Program-made: the position numbers and the translations under genes
Shown: positions 35,545 to 49,030 of the stretch, piece by piece
Numbering within the stretch: position 1 is the stretch's first letter
Layout of the letters: each line of letters opens with the position of its first letter
NCBI GenBank assembly: GCA_949752795.1
Contig: OX457065.1
Coordinates: forward strand, 558,001 to 622,000
Direction: 5' to 3'
Origin: Hyperoodon ampullatus
Taxonomy: Eukaryota; Chordata; Mammalia; Artiodactyla; Ziphiidae
Length of the DNA: 64,000 bases
Notes under the pieces: generated by a model
Databases searched by the model: none
The model's input: only the letters and a program-made list of their open reading frames with translations
Told to the model about the DNA's origin: nothing

Positions 35545-36207
35545 ATACGGAACTTCCACTCCTGGGTGTATATCTCGGGATAACCATAAATCCATAGGAC
35601 ACATGCACTTTAACTATTAGTGCAGCCCTTTTACAGGAGCCTCGACTTGGAAACAATATAAATGTCCTTGGAAGGAAAAAATGGATAAAGAAGATATGGT
35701 ACTTATGTACAGTGGAATACTACTCAGCCATGAAATCAATGAAATAAAGCCAGTTGCAGCAACTCAGGTGGACTTAGGTACTATCATTCTAAGTGACATA
35801 AGTCAGACACAAAAGGACACTTAGCATAAGATATCACTTATAGGTGGAATCTAAAAATGGCTACACATGAACTAAATTACAAAAGAGAGTCACACATTTA
35901 GAAAACAAACTTATGGCTGCTAAAGGGGAAAGGTGGGGTGGGGTGAGGCATAAACCAGAGGGTTGAAATTAGCACAGATAGGGTTCCAAAGACCAAATAG
36001 GTCAGTGACAAGACCTACTCTATAGCTCAAAAAACTAGACTGGGCACACTCTAGTCACCATAAAAGAATATATACGACTGGTAAGAATCTGAAAAAGAAT
36101 TTATGGATGTCTCTCTGTAAGTGAATCAAGTGGATGTGCAGCAGCAAGAAAGACAGCATTGAAAATCAGCTATACCCCATTATAAAAATAAATTACAAAA
36201 AAAAAAA
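35545..36207 (+). mobile_element. L1 3' end
   Basis: L1 landmarks in order: CTCCTGGGTGTATATCTC, ATACTACTCAGCCATGAAA, AAGTCAGACACAAAAGGACA, then a 3' UTR ending TATACCCCATTATAAAAATAA and a 12-base poly(A). Confidence 0.88.
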
Positions 36208-36370
36208 ACCAAGGAGAAACTGCTACAAAATTCGTTCAGGGGCTGTGATGAACCCTGCATTGACCCCATCTAGATCCACAGCTAAACGGGACAAGAGCAG
36301 AGGGCTCCATCTCTGTCTTTACGTTTACAGTCTAATGCGAGCTCAGGTCATTTGCCTCTGTTCATACACT

Positions 36371-38224
<1,854 letters not shown>

Positions 38225-38227
38225 AGG

Positions 38228-38362
38228 TAGGACTCAAGTCCTTTTCAAGCAGTTTGAAGCCAACAGCATAACAATTATGTCTTTCTCAATACATGAGATA
38301 AAAGTAAAAAGTGATGTAAAATTTTCAAAGTTAAATCATAGGCTAAAATCCTGTATATCACT
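38228..38362. pseudogene. Relics of mitochondrial tRNA-Ser(UCN) and tRNA-Asp
   Basis: ATGTCTTTCTCAATA marks the end of mitochondrial tRNA-Ser (opposite strand in the mitogenome). GAGATAAAAGTAAAAAGTG through AAATCATAGGCTAAAATCC is the tRNA-Asp body. Mutations weaken both cloverleaves. Confidence 0.8.
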
Positions 38363-38366
38363 AAGG

Positions 38367-38942
38367 TATATCAATTTCATCTAGGCTCTCAAGATACAAC
38401 ATCACCGATTGTGGAAGAACTTTTACATTTTCATCACCACATTAATAGTGATTTTTAAAAGAAGTTCTCTAGTCCTCTATAGTATTTCACTAATATTGAC
38501 AACTAAACTAACTCATATACGTACAATAGATGCACAGGTAGAGAAAATTTGAACATTTTACCAGCCATTATTGTAATCTTAGCTGCTCTATTATCATTGT
38601 GAATCCTTTACATGATACATGAAATCAATAACTCTCCCCAAACCATAAAAACTATGGGTCAGTAATGATACTGATGCTACAAATACACAGATTATGAAGA
38701 TTTAAATGTTGACTGCTCTGTAATCCCCACATCACAGCTAAAACCAGGAGAATAATGATTAATAGAAGTCAACAACCTAGCACTATAGAGATAGTCGTTG
38801 AATGTTAGTTTCATCTGAAATTGTTGTACACTACTGAGCTGTTCCTTCTCAGGCCTAAAAAGAGCTGCTATCCCAGGACGGCTAGATTAAAGAATCCTAA
38901 TACCAACAGGACCAGGCCTATGTTGTGGACAAGAGAGCTCGT
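38367..38942 (+). pseudogene. MT-CO2: Nuclear copy of mitochondrial COX2, 3' truncated
   Basis: Cytochrome c oxidase subunit II carries the CuA site that accepts electrons from cytochrome c. Matching stretches include CTCTCAAGATACAACATCACC, GATGCACAGGTAGAGA, GAAATCAATAACTCTCC, ACTATGGGTCAGTAATGATA and GAGCTGTTCCTTCTCAGG. Frameshifts are visible near the start and middle. It ends near GGCCTATGTTGTGGACAAG, just before the CuA cysteines. Confidence 0.92.
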
Positions 38943-39589
38943 TTTCCTGAGGTCAAAGACAGGACACAGGGATATGGCTGAGATATGGGGTGAATCTGGA
39001 GCCCATGGGGATGTACCCTCCAAGCTCCAGGATAGGAATGGGGCCTCTGGGGTCCCAGGCCACCCACCATGCCCTCCTGAGCAGGATCTTGGCAACATTC
39101 CCTGTCAGTGATGAGGCAGCCCTAGCACTTGTCATGCCCCAATGCTGTGTCCTATGTGGGTCCCATGCTCTTGGGGCCACACCCACACTCTGCAGGTCCA
39201 CGCTGCAGGGTTCTTCCTGCCTCAGGAGTAGAGACCCCACAGCAAGCAGTTTCCTCCCCAACCAGCAGGAGGAGGGGAGGAGAGCAGGGGCACCAGGGGA
39301 ATCTCACTCAGACAACACCCCAGGGGTGCCAGCAGGGACAGTGATGATGCAGATGAGGCACAGACCAAGAGATGGATCCAGAGGACCCAAAAGGCAGCTG
39401 GTCAGGTCCTGGCTCATCTGTACCCCAGACACCTTTGTCCTTCATACAACCCCTTCCTCATACACCCTCTCCTTAAATGCAGATTCTTCAGATGCAAACA
39501 GGCAGAGCTTCAGACTGAAAGCCAGCTCTTCCAAAGTGACCCCACAGCAAACACGGCAGGATTCCACTCCAGTGGGTGCCCTGGAGTCG
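38943..39589. other. Unannotated GC-rich sequence
   Basis: Follows the NUMT. Reading frames here lack recognisable domains or splice context. Confidence 0.5.
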
Positions 39590-39830
39590 ACAACTCAGGG
39601 ACTGAAGTGGGTATTGGTGCCAGGGGCAGTGGGAGGGAATGGGGAATGAGACGTTCGTGGTTGTGGAATTTTGGTTTTGCAAGACGAAAAGTTCTAGGGA
39701 TGGTGGTGATGGCTCCACGAGAAAGTGAATAGATCTGATGCCTCAGAAACGTGCACTTAAAATGGTGAAAATGGTAAAGGGTATGTGACGTGTGTTTTAT
39801 TTCACTTAAGATAAATTCTTAAAATAATGT
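39590..39830 (+). mobile_element. Old L1 3' UTR fragment
   Basis: TTTTGCAAGACGAAAAGTTC, GGTGGTGATGGCTCC, GTGCACTTAAAATGG and GTATGTGACGTGTGTTTTAT follow the L1 3' UTR order. Confidence 0.75.
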
Positions 39831-40334
39831 CTTGTTCACTGTGATTCCATTTCCACTCCCCTTCATCACAGATGTCGGAGGCCCAGACACAGTCCCCTAC
39901 CTTAGGGGCCATCACGGTACCCTCACATGGCACGTGGGAGACCATTCTTGGGGGGGGTTAGTCTGTGCTCACCTGACCTCTGTCCAGGGGGACCCAGGCA
40001 GTGGTGACTCCCACAGATTAGACATATGATATGATATGTTATTAATATGATACCACCAAGCGTTGTCACTCACCAGAACACAGAGCAGCAAACCACTCAA
40101 ACATGCCTGACCTCACATGAATGTGAGAAGACTAAGAGAAGAAAAGGTACCACAGGTTAATCAGGGCAACATCCTTAATGCAGAGGTTGGAAATCTCAAA
40201 GGGGAAAAGACACACTGCAGGCAAAGAGCACATATGGGGTCTCCCCATACATGTGATCCTGACCCATGCAGATGTGGTGAGACCCACACAGTCCCCACAC
40301 CCTTTACCTTGGGTCGCACATCCACACTCACCAC
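39831..40334. other. Unannotated sequence
   Basis: No gene recognised; a small ATATGATATGATATG patch lies near 40023. Confidence 0.5.
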
Positions 40335-40552
40335 GGTGACCCCACCTCCCCAGACCCTGCACCTAAAGTCACACGTTCTCTCTCAACAGGTGACCCCTCC
40401 TACCCAGACCCCTCCAGCTGAGTCCCATGTCCACAGTCCCAGGGTGAACCGCCCTCCCCAGACTCCCCCAACTGGGGTCACACATGCACAGTCTCCAGGG
40501 TGACCTCACCTCCCCAGACCCTGCACCTGAGGTGACATGTCCCCTCGGTCAG
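40335..40552 (+). repeat. About 55-bp tandem repeat, four copies
   Basis: Units start GGTGACCCCACCTCCCCAG, GGTGACCCCTCCTACCCAG, GGTGAACCGCCCTCCCCAG and GGTGACCTCACCTCCCCAG. Each is followed by a less conserved half containing a CACACGT/CACATG-like motif. A weaker unit may precede it. Confidence 0.8.
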
Positions 40553-42529
40553 GACACCATGGCTCTGCTGGTGGCTCCCCTCATGCGGAAACAAGCTGTG
40601 TTCCTGGGGCCTCCTGGGATGGGAAAAAGTGGCAGGTGGGTCTCCTCTCCCCACACTTGTACCAGAGAAGGCCTCCTCTTTTCAGTTTGATTCTGTTGAT
40701 TTTACCTGTTTTTAAAGCTTTCATGCTAGAGTTGAACACATAACTTGGTTCTGGCAGGCTCAGTCCTTTCTTGTCTCACATGCTTGTTGAGATAACTCAC
40801 AGGACAGCAGGGCTGAAAGCCGAGGGGCAGCTCTGGACGCTTCTGAGTAGGGACGGTAGAATGGAAGGAGAGCTCAGCAGCAGCCTCAGCTGTTACCCAT
40901 TGGGCTTTTGCCCGATCTGCGTGCCCTGCAATCAATTCACCAGCTAAACCTGCCTCCCTACGCACCATGCACGTGCTGGTGAATTGGAATTATTGCCAGG
41001 TAGCCCTCCTGTGGATTCTCCACGAGCTCCAGGGAAGGTGAACCTTACAGGGTTTATGACTAAGGCCCCAACCATAGCACTGACCCTTGGGAGGACCAGG
41101 TAACCACACTCAGAAGAGAGGCTGTTACTTAGAAAAGCCCACCTCAGCTCCAGACCCCAGACATCTAAGCACTGACCTTCAGATGCAGGCACAGAGCTTC
41201 ACAGTCCTGAGGCCAGGCCGGGTTTCTACCCAGGTTCCCATAGTCCTAGCGTACACAGAACATGGTCAGGCCTAAATCTTCTTCTTATAGACAACACATG
41301 GTCAGCTCTGAACATAATCAGTAGAAAGGACATGCAGAGGTCTAAATCTACCGTGTAGACAGAACTTGACCATGTTTAAACTAGCTTAGGGCTGATCTCA
41401 TAGGAGGTACAGATCACACACATGGGTCTCTCATCTTTGGACACCCACATCAGGAAACTGAACAAAATCTTTGTCATTAAACATTTCAACAGGCAAAACA
41501 GAAATGTTACCAGTTTCTGTGGCCACCTGATGGTCAGGATCCACGGGTGAGCCACGAACTTCTGAGAGTGCAGCCCAGTCTGTTGCCAGGACAGACAAGA
41601 AGTGGCCTGATTCCAGCCTCCCAGGCTTCCAGAAGGAGGCGGCCGCACTGGAAGCCCAGGCAGGACAGTCCTGCATGGTCCGGGCCGGGAGATCCTGCCT
41701 GTCCATTCCACTGGCCGATTCCGGGCGGGGCGCTCAGGGCCGCTGAGAACCCTGCACTCAGGTCCTGCTTCCCTGCAGCGTGTGCATGTGTGTGTGCGTG
41801 TGTGTGTTTGTGTGTGTAGAGGGGGCGGTGGCTGACGGCTCCCATGGCTCCGGTCCTGGGCACCGTGCTGTCTTCGAGGGGAGGCACAGGGAGAGGTAGG
41901 GGCACAGAAGCCGTTGGAGAGGAGAACCCACTGCGGAACTCCTTGCACACTGGCTCGCCCCACCTGGTGACCCGCCTGCCCATCGTGGGCCACATGTCAC
42001 CCCGCAGCCCCCACCCCCGAGGGCAGGGCGTCTGCTCTTTCAATAGCACAGGGTCTCACATGAAGCAGACCCGGTGGGGACTGTCACGCCCCCACTCCTG
42101 ATGCTGAGTTTGGGAGAATGAACCCCCTTGACTGGGCGATGGGACCCTGTGAAGAAAGAGGTGGTGGCCTCATCCAAGTCGGGGCCTGGCTGAGAGATGG
42201 GAACACAGGAGCCAAGTGCAGAGCCTGGAGGCCAGGCCAACAGGAGGGGCACCCCTAGCCTTGGCCGGGCTCTCCAACTGTGACATTGTAGCTTTAGGGG
42301 ACCTGGGGCAGGTGACTGAATGCAATGGGGGTCTAAACTGGACCCTGAATGGGGCTTAAAAAAGGTGTGAAGGATGTTACTGAGACAGTGACAGTCACTG
42401 GAAGACAGACTCTGTGTCAGGACATCCTGCTCCATCCATTTAAATCCCTGAGATCTGTGACCTTTACATGGCTACGCAGGATTGTTAGAGCAGCTGCGTG
42501 TGGATATATCTGCAAGTGGTTCCAGCAAA
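40553..42529. other. Unannotated GC-rich sequence with a small (TG)n
   Basis: No supported gene. A short TG-rich microsatellite (GTGTGTGTGCGTGTGTGTG) lies at about 41778-41818. Overlapping frames on both strands look like composition effects. Confidence 0.5.
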
Positions 42530-42765
42530 CACACAGTTGTGCACACAGGCGGGCACAGCACACACACAAACATATGCAGGTGCACAGCACAAATATATTC
42601 ACACACTAGTATATGAACACACACGCACGCATATGCCCATGCACACACTAACGTGAGCAAGTGCACACTAACTAACGTGTGCAAGTGCACATACCTATGC
42701 ACATGCACAGCATAGGTATGCAAACAGGCACATGCACACGCGTGTACATAGCACACACACAGGGA
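42530..42765. repeat. CA-rich low-complexity stretch
   Basis: Irregular CACACA, GCACAC, GTGCACA and CATATGC motifs with near-palindromic words such as ACATACCTATGCACATG. It is a degraded dinucleotide or short tandem array with no fixed unit length. Confidence 0.75.
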
Positions 42766-42964
42766 ATAAAGTGAATCCATAAAGTGAGTCCGTAAAGCAT
42801 CAAGTCCTGAACACAAGTGAAGCTGACATGTATTTTTCCCTTTTCTTAGCTTTGATGTTTTTCACAATAAAAAGTTTAAGGAAAAAGTTAATGGCAAATG
42901 ACTTTTGATTCATAGGACTTTCTGATGTTATTCCACAAATATTATGACAGGAGAAATGAATGTA

Positions 42965-43425
42965 GATATTACATGTGTCCACTAACGGATGAATGGAGAA
43001 GAAAAACATGGTCCATCAATACAAGGGAATGTTATTCAGCCTAAAAGGGAAGGCAGTTCTGGCACAGGCTGCAGCAGGGATGAACCTTGAGGGCATTATG
43101 CTCAGCGATGTAAGCTAGACACAAAAAAACAAGCAGTGCTTGATCCACTGGTATAAGGCCCCTAGAGCAGTCGGAAACATAGAGACAGAAAGTAGGATGG
43201 TGAGTGCCAGGGGCTGAGGGAGGGACAGTGGGGACTGAGTGTTTAATGGGGACTGTTTCAATTTTGTAAGATGAACAAGTTCTGGAGGACGATGGTGGTC
43301 AGGTTTGCACAACAGTGCGAATTACTTCTGGACCCTGAAATGTGCACTTAAAAACGGTTAAGATAGTAAAGTTTATGTTTTGTGTATCTGACCACAATTT
43401 TTAAAACTTTTAAAATAAACAACAG
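42965..43425 (+). mobile_element. Old L1 ORF2 end and 3' UTR
   Basis: CCACTAACGGATGAATGGA, GGAATGTTATTCAGCC, GATGAACCTTGAGGGCATTATG, then the 3' UTR landmarks GTGCCAGGGGCTGAGGG and GTGCACTTAAAAACGG. Confidence 0.85.
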
Positions 43426-43434
43426 GAAGTAGTC

Positions 43435-43965
43435 CATGAATACTTCACTAGCAACCGAGGGATTAAAACCGTAAGAAAACTACTGTGCACACACCTACCA
43501 GAATGGCAGACATGAAGACACAGTATCAAATATCAGCAGGACGTGGAGCCATGGAAAGCCTGGTGCGCAGCGGGGGGTGCAACCACTTCTGAAACAATCG
43601 GGCCTCAGAGAGCGAAGTCCGTGCACACAGACCCACAGAGTTCCTCCCAGCTGAACACAAACCCCCGGCCCTGAACCAGGACACACGGACATGGACCCCG
43701 CAGCCACAGGAGCCAAACCTGAAAGCACCTGAAGATCATCACAAGCAGATGCAGAAATGAACCGTTCACGCTCCTATGAAGGAATATTCCACAGCAATGG
43801 AGTAAATTTTGTTTAAAGGCAGTAAAACTATAAAAATTATTTTTTAAAAAAAACTATATTCACAAGATGAAAGAATCTCATGGACACAATGCTGAGCCAT
43901 CAAGAGCAATAAAGCAGCCTGCACGGTACACCCCCTTACAGACTTTGGAACTAGGCAAAGCTGGG
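43435..43965 (+). mobile_element. Second old L1 ORF2 fragment
   Basis: ACCAGAATGGCAGACATGAAG, TATCAGCAGGACGTGGAGCC and GGAATATTCCACAGCAATGG are L1 ORF2 C-terminal landmarks in diverged form. Confidence 0.68.
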
Positions 43966-44174
43966 CTGTGTTGTTTGGGGATGCGTGCTTGGGCGTAAGC
44001 TATGAGGACAAATCACTGACACAAAATCAGGAGGACAGCTACCTCACGGTGGGGAGGAGGCTGGGACGAGGGAGGGGCACTCCTGGGTGTCCACTCATCA
44101 GGTTCTGTTTCTTGACGTTTATGATTATTCTTTACATGTATATAACCTAACCCTTAATATGTACTTATAGCTTA
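43966..44174. other. Probable old L1 3' UTR remnant
   Basis: Continues from the preceding L1 fragment (CACGGTGGGGAGGAGGC, GGTTCTGTTTCTTGACG). Assignment is by position and general similarity only. Confidence 0.45.
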
Positions 44175-44394
44175 TCATTATACTTTTTTTTTTTTTTTTT
44201 TTGCATTACGTGGGCTTCTCACTGCTGTGGCCTCTCCCGTTGCGGAGCACAGGCTCTCGACGCGCAGGCCCAGCAGCCATGGCTCACGGGCCTAGCCGCT
44301 CTGCGGCATGTGGGTTCTTCCCAGACCGGGGCACGAACCCATGTCCCCTGCATCGGCAGGCGGACTCTCAACCACTGCGCCACCAGGAAAGCCC
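44175..44394 (-). mobile_element. CHR-type SINE
   Basis: Poly(T) of about 18, then the body GGCCTCTCCCGTTGCGGAG and the reversed head CACCAGGAAAGCCC. Flanks TATCATTATACT and TATCATTACTCT are the target duplication. Confidence 0.93.
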
Positions 44395-44999
44395 TATCAT
44401 TACTCTTTATTAAAAAGGGGGTCTCCCCAACAAAGTAGAAGGAGACCTGCTTCTCCCAGGGAAGAAAAGGAATAGTTTCTACCAGTGAAATCTCGATACC
44501 ATGGCTGCTTCAACTATCAAGCCTGACAGCAACTCCCGTGAGAGGGGCACCGGGGCCACAACACTCAGAAGGAGGCTCTGGGGCCTCAGTCCTGGGTCAC
44601 TGCCTCTGAGGAGCCCACGGCACCTGGTCAAAGTTTTCAGTCATTCTGTGCACGACCCTTTTGCCTTGGTGGCTCTGGCACAGCTCAGCCGGCACAATCG
44701 CTGGGAGAGAAAGAAGAAACGTGCAGAAGAGGGAACCGGGCTTCAAGCTGACCCACCTCCTTCTACGGAGACAATGCCACACTCCCTAAGAGAGGACAGC
44801 AAGGCCACAGAATCCAGCCTCTCTGCCTGAGGCCTGGCCACACTATCGCCCCACGTTTCTGATGCCACAGGGAGAATTTTGCAAGGTGCCCTCAGACCAC
44901 CTGGTTGGACACATGGGGCTTTCAGACACGCAGGTCCTGTCCGAACCTGCACCTCTGGGGTCACAATCTGGAGGTGGGCCTGGAAGCCTCCAGGTTTTC
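44395..44999. other. Unannotated sequence
   Basis: A 109-residue plus-strand frame at 44501-44830 has no recognisable domain. No repeat family identified. Confidence 0.5.
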
Positions 45000-45370
45000 G
45001 CTTTTGATAACATCTTTGTTGACATTGAATTCCTTTACCACACAGTTAGTTAACCCATTTTAAGTATTAAGCTCAGTTGTGTTTTGCATATTCACAGGGT
45101 TGTGCAGCCACCAGCACAAGGCACTTGACAACATTTCCATCATCTCCCCAGAACCCCACTCTTTAGAGGTCACCCCTCATTTCCCACAGCCCCGGCACCC
45201 CCAGTCTACTTTCTGTCTCTGTGGGAGATGTCTGGATGTTCTGGATGTCTCATGTAAGTGGAATCCACTGTCTTTTTCTGTCTGGCCTCTCTCACTGAGC
45301 ATCATGTTTTCGAGGTTCGTCCACATCAGAGCCTGTGTCAGTGTTTCACTCCTTTTCCATGGCTTAGTCA
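45000..45370 (-). mobile_element. Old L1 fragment, antisense
   Basis: GGGTTGTGCAGCCACCAGCAC, AGTCTACTTTCTGTCTCTG, GTCTCATGTAAGTGGAATCC and CACTGAGCATCATGTTTTC are antisense L1 3'-region landmarks, also present near 48850 and 58760. Confidence 0.82.
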
Positions 45371-45659
45371 CCCTTACCCTCTCTGCTTTTAACTCTATAA
45401 TTAACTGTGTCTCCCTGCCTGCACCGCACACGGCTGAGGAGGATTTCACCTTCCGTCATTCTTGGGGTGTAAGCTGAACTTTGAACCAACACCAAGGGGT
45501 CCTGTGCAGAGGCTGAGAGCCCAGCCCCACACGGTGCACAGCTGCCCTGTGTGACCAGAGCCCAGGAGGAAGGGTGAGATGGACCTGCCTGTTTACAGGA
45601 CCAGCGTCCTACGGTCTCATGGGAAACCAACTCGCTCGTCAGCGTCTTGTGAGAGCTGC
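45371..45659. other. Unannotated sequence
   Basis: No gene or repeat recognised. Confidence 0.45.
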
Positions 45660-46012
45660 TCCCCACCGTCAGGCTGGTCAGGGACCACGGTGCTGCCTCC
45701 AGCTCAGGCCCACTCACACTAACTGTCTAGTTGGAAAGTGCCGAGGCTCCATGGGAGGGTCCTTCCTGCTGCTTCCAGCTTCTTGGGGCTCCAGGCATCC
45801 GTGGGCTTCTGGCTGCATCCCTCCCATCTCTGCCTTCATCTTCACGTGGCTTCCCCTCTGTGTCTGTGCCTCCACTCATCATATAAGCACGCAGTTACAC
45901 AGGATTGGGACCACCCTAGGGCCCCTGTCTCACCTAGTTACACGACCAGGCCCTACTTCTAAATGAGGTCATGTCCTGAGCCCCTGGGGTCAGGACATGG
46001 ATGCCTCTTTCC
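45660..46012 (-). mobile_element. MLT1-like LTR (ERVL-MaLR), antisense
   Basis: CTTCCAGCTTCTTGGGGCTCC, GGCTGCATCCCTCCCATCTC, TCTTCACGTGGCTTCCC and AAATGAGGTCATGTCCTGAG follow the order of the MLT1 LTR reverse complement. Non-autonomous mammalian LTR relic. Confidence 0.75.
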
Positions 46013-47589
46013 CTGGGGGTAAACAATCCCGCTTCAGTCTGAGATAACAGTAATGTTGCCCAGGAAACAAGCCAGGCCCTTACCTAAGCCAGCCCCTCGA
46101 AGAGGTCTGAGCCTGCCTGGTCTCCTGGAAACTGACTGGGCAGGAGAGTGTGGCTCAGGACCCGAGTGTGAAGGACACCAGGAAGCACCCGTGTGAGGCT
46201 CCTCTTCGCAGCAGCAGCACTGGACCAGCTGATGAGGTCCGGCAGGGCCACCCGAGCTCTTTAGGGGACTCAACCCACGTGGACTGGGGGCGAAAGGCAG
46301 CAGTGAGTGGGCGTGTGATGAAGTGTATGTGATGGGCCTGCAGTGAGCACACATGTCTGAGATCAGGGGTGGTACACACATGACCAGGTTCACGTGGCGT
46401 CTTAGCGGGCAGGGCACCACAGGGCTGCAGTGCTGCCACGGGCTCGAGCCACCCACCCTGCCTGGTGTGGAGCATCCCTCCCCCACCACATGCCCCAGCA
46501 GCTCCCACGTCCGCAACTACACAGTGGTTGCACCTGAGCAGAGTCCTTCCCCTGGGCAAGTACTTCTTGAAGAGGGTCACCTCCGTGGTGACGGCGACCT
46601 TCCTCTTCTGCTGCTTCAGCGGGGGTGCCCCTGCCAGTGCCTGCTTGTACCAAGGCATCCAGGCCGCAGAGGGCTGGTCTCTGCACCTGAGACCAAAGAG
46701 AAGGACTTGAGGGGCTGCGCTTTCTCCCACCAGAAGCCGCATTTCCAGGGGGACCAGCGGGGGCATGTCAGACACACAGGGCCGGGCATTCTGGTTCATC
46801 TTCCCCCAACACGGTGGGCGAAAGGACAGCCCCGTGGGACCTCAGACCACGTAGGACAAGGCGCGTGTCGAGGACCAGTGCGTGTCCGTTGTTGCAGCAC
46901 GTCCATCCTCCATCGGCCGGCCCCCCTCCCCAGAAGGCTGCGTCTATTAACACAGGGGACACTGGAAGGGGGTTTTCTGTGTGGCTGGCTCACTGAAGCT
47001 GGGTGTTTGTGGGGACATGGGCCAATCTGGCGGTCCCAGAGAAAACATTGTTTTCTCCGGGGAAATGAGGTGCACACTCTGTCCCCGGTCTGTGGATGGT
47101 GTAGTCCTTGGGTGTCATGTCTCTTCTTGGGGGTCACTGGGGCTTTATCCTCACTCCATGGGGTACAGGAGGGGAGGGATGGACACGTCTTGGGCTCACA
47201 GCACCTGGGCTCCTGGGGAGGACCTCTCTGGCCCACATGTTCGCAGGCCTCAGTCACCCCTGCTCGACAGCCCCCTCCAGAGACTCGGCAAGAGGACCTG
47301 CCCTGCAGGTGGGGCGCCTGCATCAACAGAGGCGGGTCATCCACTGGACATACGACAGGAGCGAGCGGGACAGGAACGCAGCCCGACGCCCAGCTCGGGT
47401 GGGGAGGCGGCTGCGTGTCCTCCATCTTCAGCAGCCAGACGTGTGTGTAGAGATGCTCGTCCAGATACCGAGGGGCTTTTTCCTCCGATGCACCGTGTCT
47501 CATCATCTGGCAGGTGTGAGGGTCCTGGGGTGACTGTGACAACACGCCAGAAGCCGTGGGGGTCACAACAGCAGAGATTTCTCTCTCGC
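46013..47589. other. Unannotated GC-rich sequence with one exon-like segment
   Basis: Long overlapping frames on both strands reflect GC-rich composition. The only segment with exon-like borders is 46534-46686 on the minus strand, listed separately. Confidence 0.5.
46534..46686 (-). other. Exon-like segment of unknown identity
   Basis: On the minus strand CTTTGGTCTCAG precedes and GTGCAA follows a 153-bp open segment, giving AG/GT borders with matching phase (1 base in, 2 bases out). It would encode WMPWYKQALAGAPPLKQQ, then KRKVAVTTEVTLFKKYLPRG. The composition looks protein-like, but no family is recognised and no partner exon is seen. It may be a relic or chance. Confidence 0.25.
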
Positions 47590-47945
47590 AGCTCTGGACG
47601 CTGGAAATACACAATGAAGGTGCGGTTGGTTCCTTCTGGAACTTCAGGGAATCTGCCCTGGCCTCTCCCGGCTTCTCTGGTCTCCAGAAATCCTTGGCAC
47701 CCCTGGACTTGGGGCTGCATCGCCCCCACCTCTGCCCCCATCGTCACATGGCTTCTCCTCTGTGTCTGTGTCCAGATTTCCCTCTTCTCATAGGGACACC
47801 AGCTGCTGGATTTAGGGCTCTCCCTAATCCAGCATGACCTCATCTTAACCACGTCTGCAGAGACCCTGTTTCAGAAATAAGGCCTGATTCTGGGGTCAGA
47901 ATGGATATAAATTGGGGGCGGGGGGACACTACTGAACCCACAGTA
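47590..47945 (-). mobile_element. MLT1-like LTR, antisense, second copy
   Basis: ATCGTCACATGGCTTCTCC, TGGATTTAGGGCTCTCCC, AATCCAGCATGACCTCATC and GAGACCCTGTTTCAGAAATAA are MLT1 landmarks in reverse. It matches the element at 45660 in overlapping parts. Confidence 0.8.
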
Positions 47946-48779
47946 GTAAGTGAGGTGTTAGCGGATGGAGGGAACGAGAAGTGCCCACCGAACTGACAGG
48001 GCATCGTGAGCCCGAAAACCGAGGCAGGCAGCTGCTTTGGGACCTGACTGTGTGACCTCTGCGTGACCTCTGCAGGCCCACCTCACGGGAGCATATTCCG
48101 TCAGGAGTCTCAGGAAGGACACATCCTCAGGGTTTGGGGAGGAACCTCAGGAGGGCTTGGAGGCCAATTCTGCTGGGGGAGGACGGAAGGGCTCAACTCC
48201 ACCCACCGTGGGGCAAGTGAGCAGGGCAGCGGGTGTCCCATGTGGACGGGGCAGTGTTATCAGCTCGCCTAAGAAAATCACCTATCACGGCTCCTGTGCG
48301 TTATGTAAAAATCACGTTTCTACCACGAGGTTCTCAAGGAACTGGAGGTGCTCCGGTCTTGCTCCGCAGCCACGCCCGTGTTCCAGCAGCGACCACGGAC
48401 TGGCGGCAGCGCCGTCCACTTCAGCTGGTGGCCCCGGCCTCGGGCTGAGAGGAGCCAGGCCGCAGGCCCCGGCGTCCAGGGCTGCAGTCAGTCAGTCACC
48501 AGTGCACGGCCACCGGCCCCACGAGGCTGTTCACACTTGATGATAAAGCCGGCCAGCCCTCCCAGTGGATTCTGCCCTGCGCTGCTGGGGATGCGTGCAC
48601 ACGTGGGCTGAGCCCTGGGTCCGCCTCTGCACCGCCCCGGTGTGGGGTCGTTCACACCCTCCTTTACACTCCACGGTCCCCACGTGGTCACCCGGGAACC
48701 ACGTGGGCAAGCAGGCGGGGTCTTTCAGCAGAAATGCGAGTCCCCTGTGGTGTCAAGTTGTTGATGTGATGAACGATGT
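47946..48779. other. Unannotated GC-rich sequence
   Basis: No gene or repeat recognised. Confidence 0.45.
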
Positions 48780-49030
48780 TTTTTTTTTAATTGTGGTAAG
48801 ATATACGTAACATAAAACTCACCATTTACCATTAGACAACTCAGTGGCATTTATCACGTTCAACTGTTGGCAAGCACTACCTCTTTCTGGTTCCAAAGCA
48901 TTCTCAGCCCCCCAAAGGAGACTCCGTCCCCATCCTCCAGCACCTGGCACCACTAGCCCACTTCCTGTCTCTGTGGATTTGCCCGTTCTGGATGTTTCCT
49001 ATAAATGGAATCATACAGTTTGTGGTTGTT

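Noticed and set aside
38228..38362. Functional tRNA-Ser and tRNA-Asp genes
   Set aside because: Mitochondrial relics inside a NUMT, mutated and in a nuclear context.
44501..44830. 109-residue plus-strand frame starting at CCATGG
   Set aside because: Good start context alone; no homologue recognised and no splice or promoter evidence.
46353..47450. 365-residue plus-strand frame
   Set aside because: GC-rich region with equally long frames on the other strand, no recognisable domain, no splice or start support.
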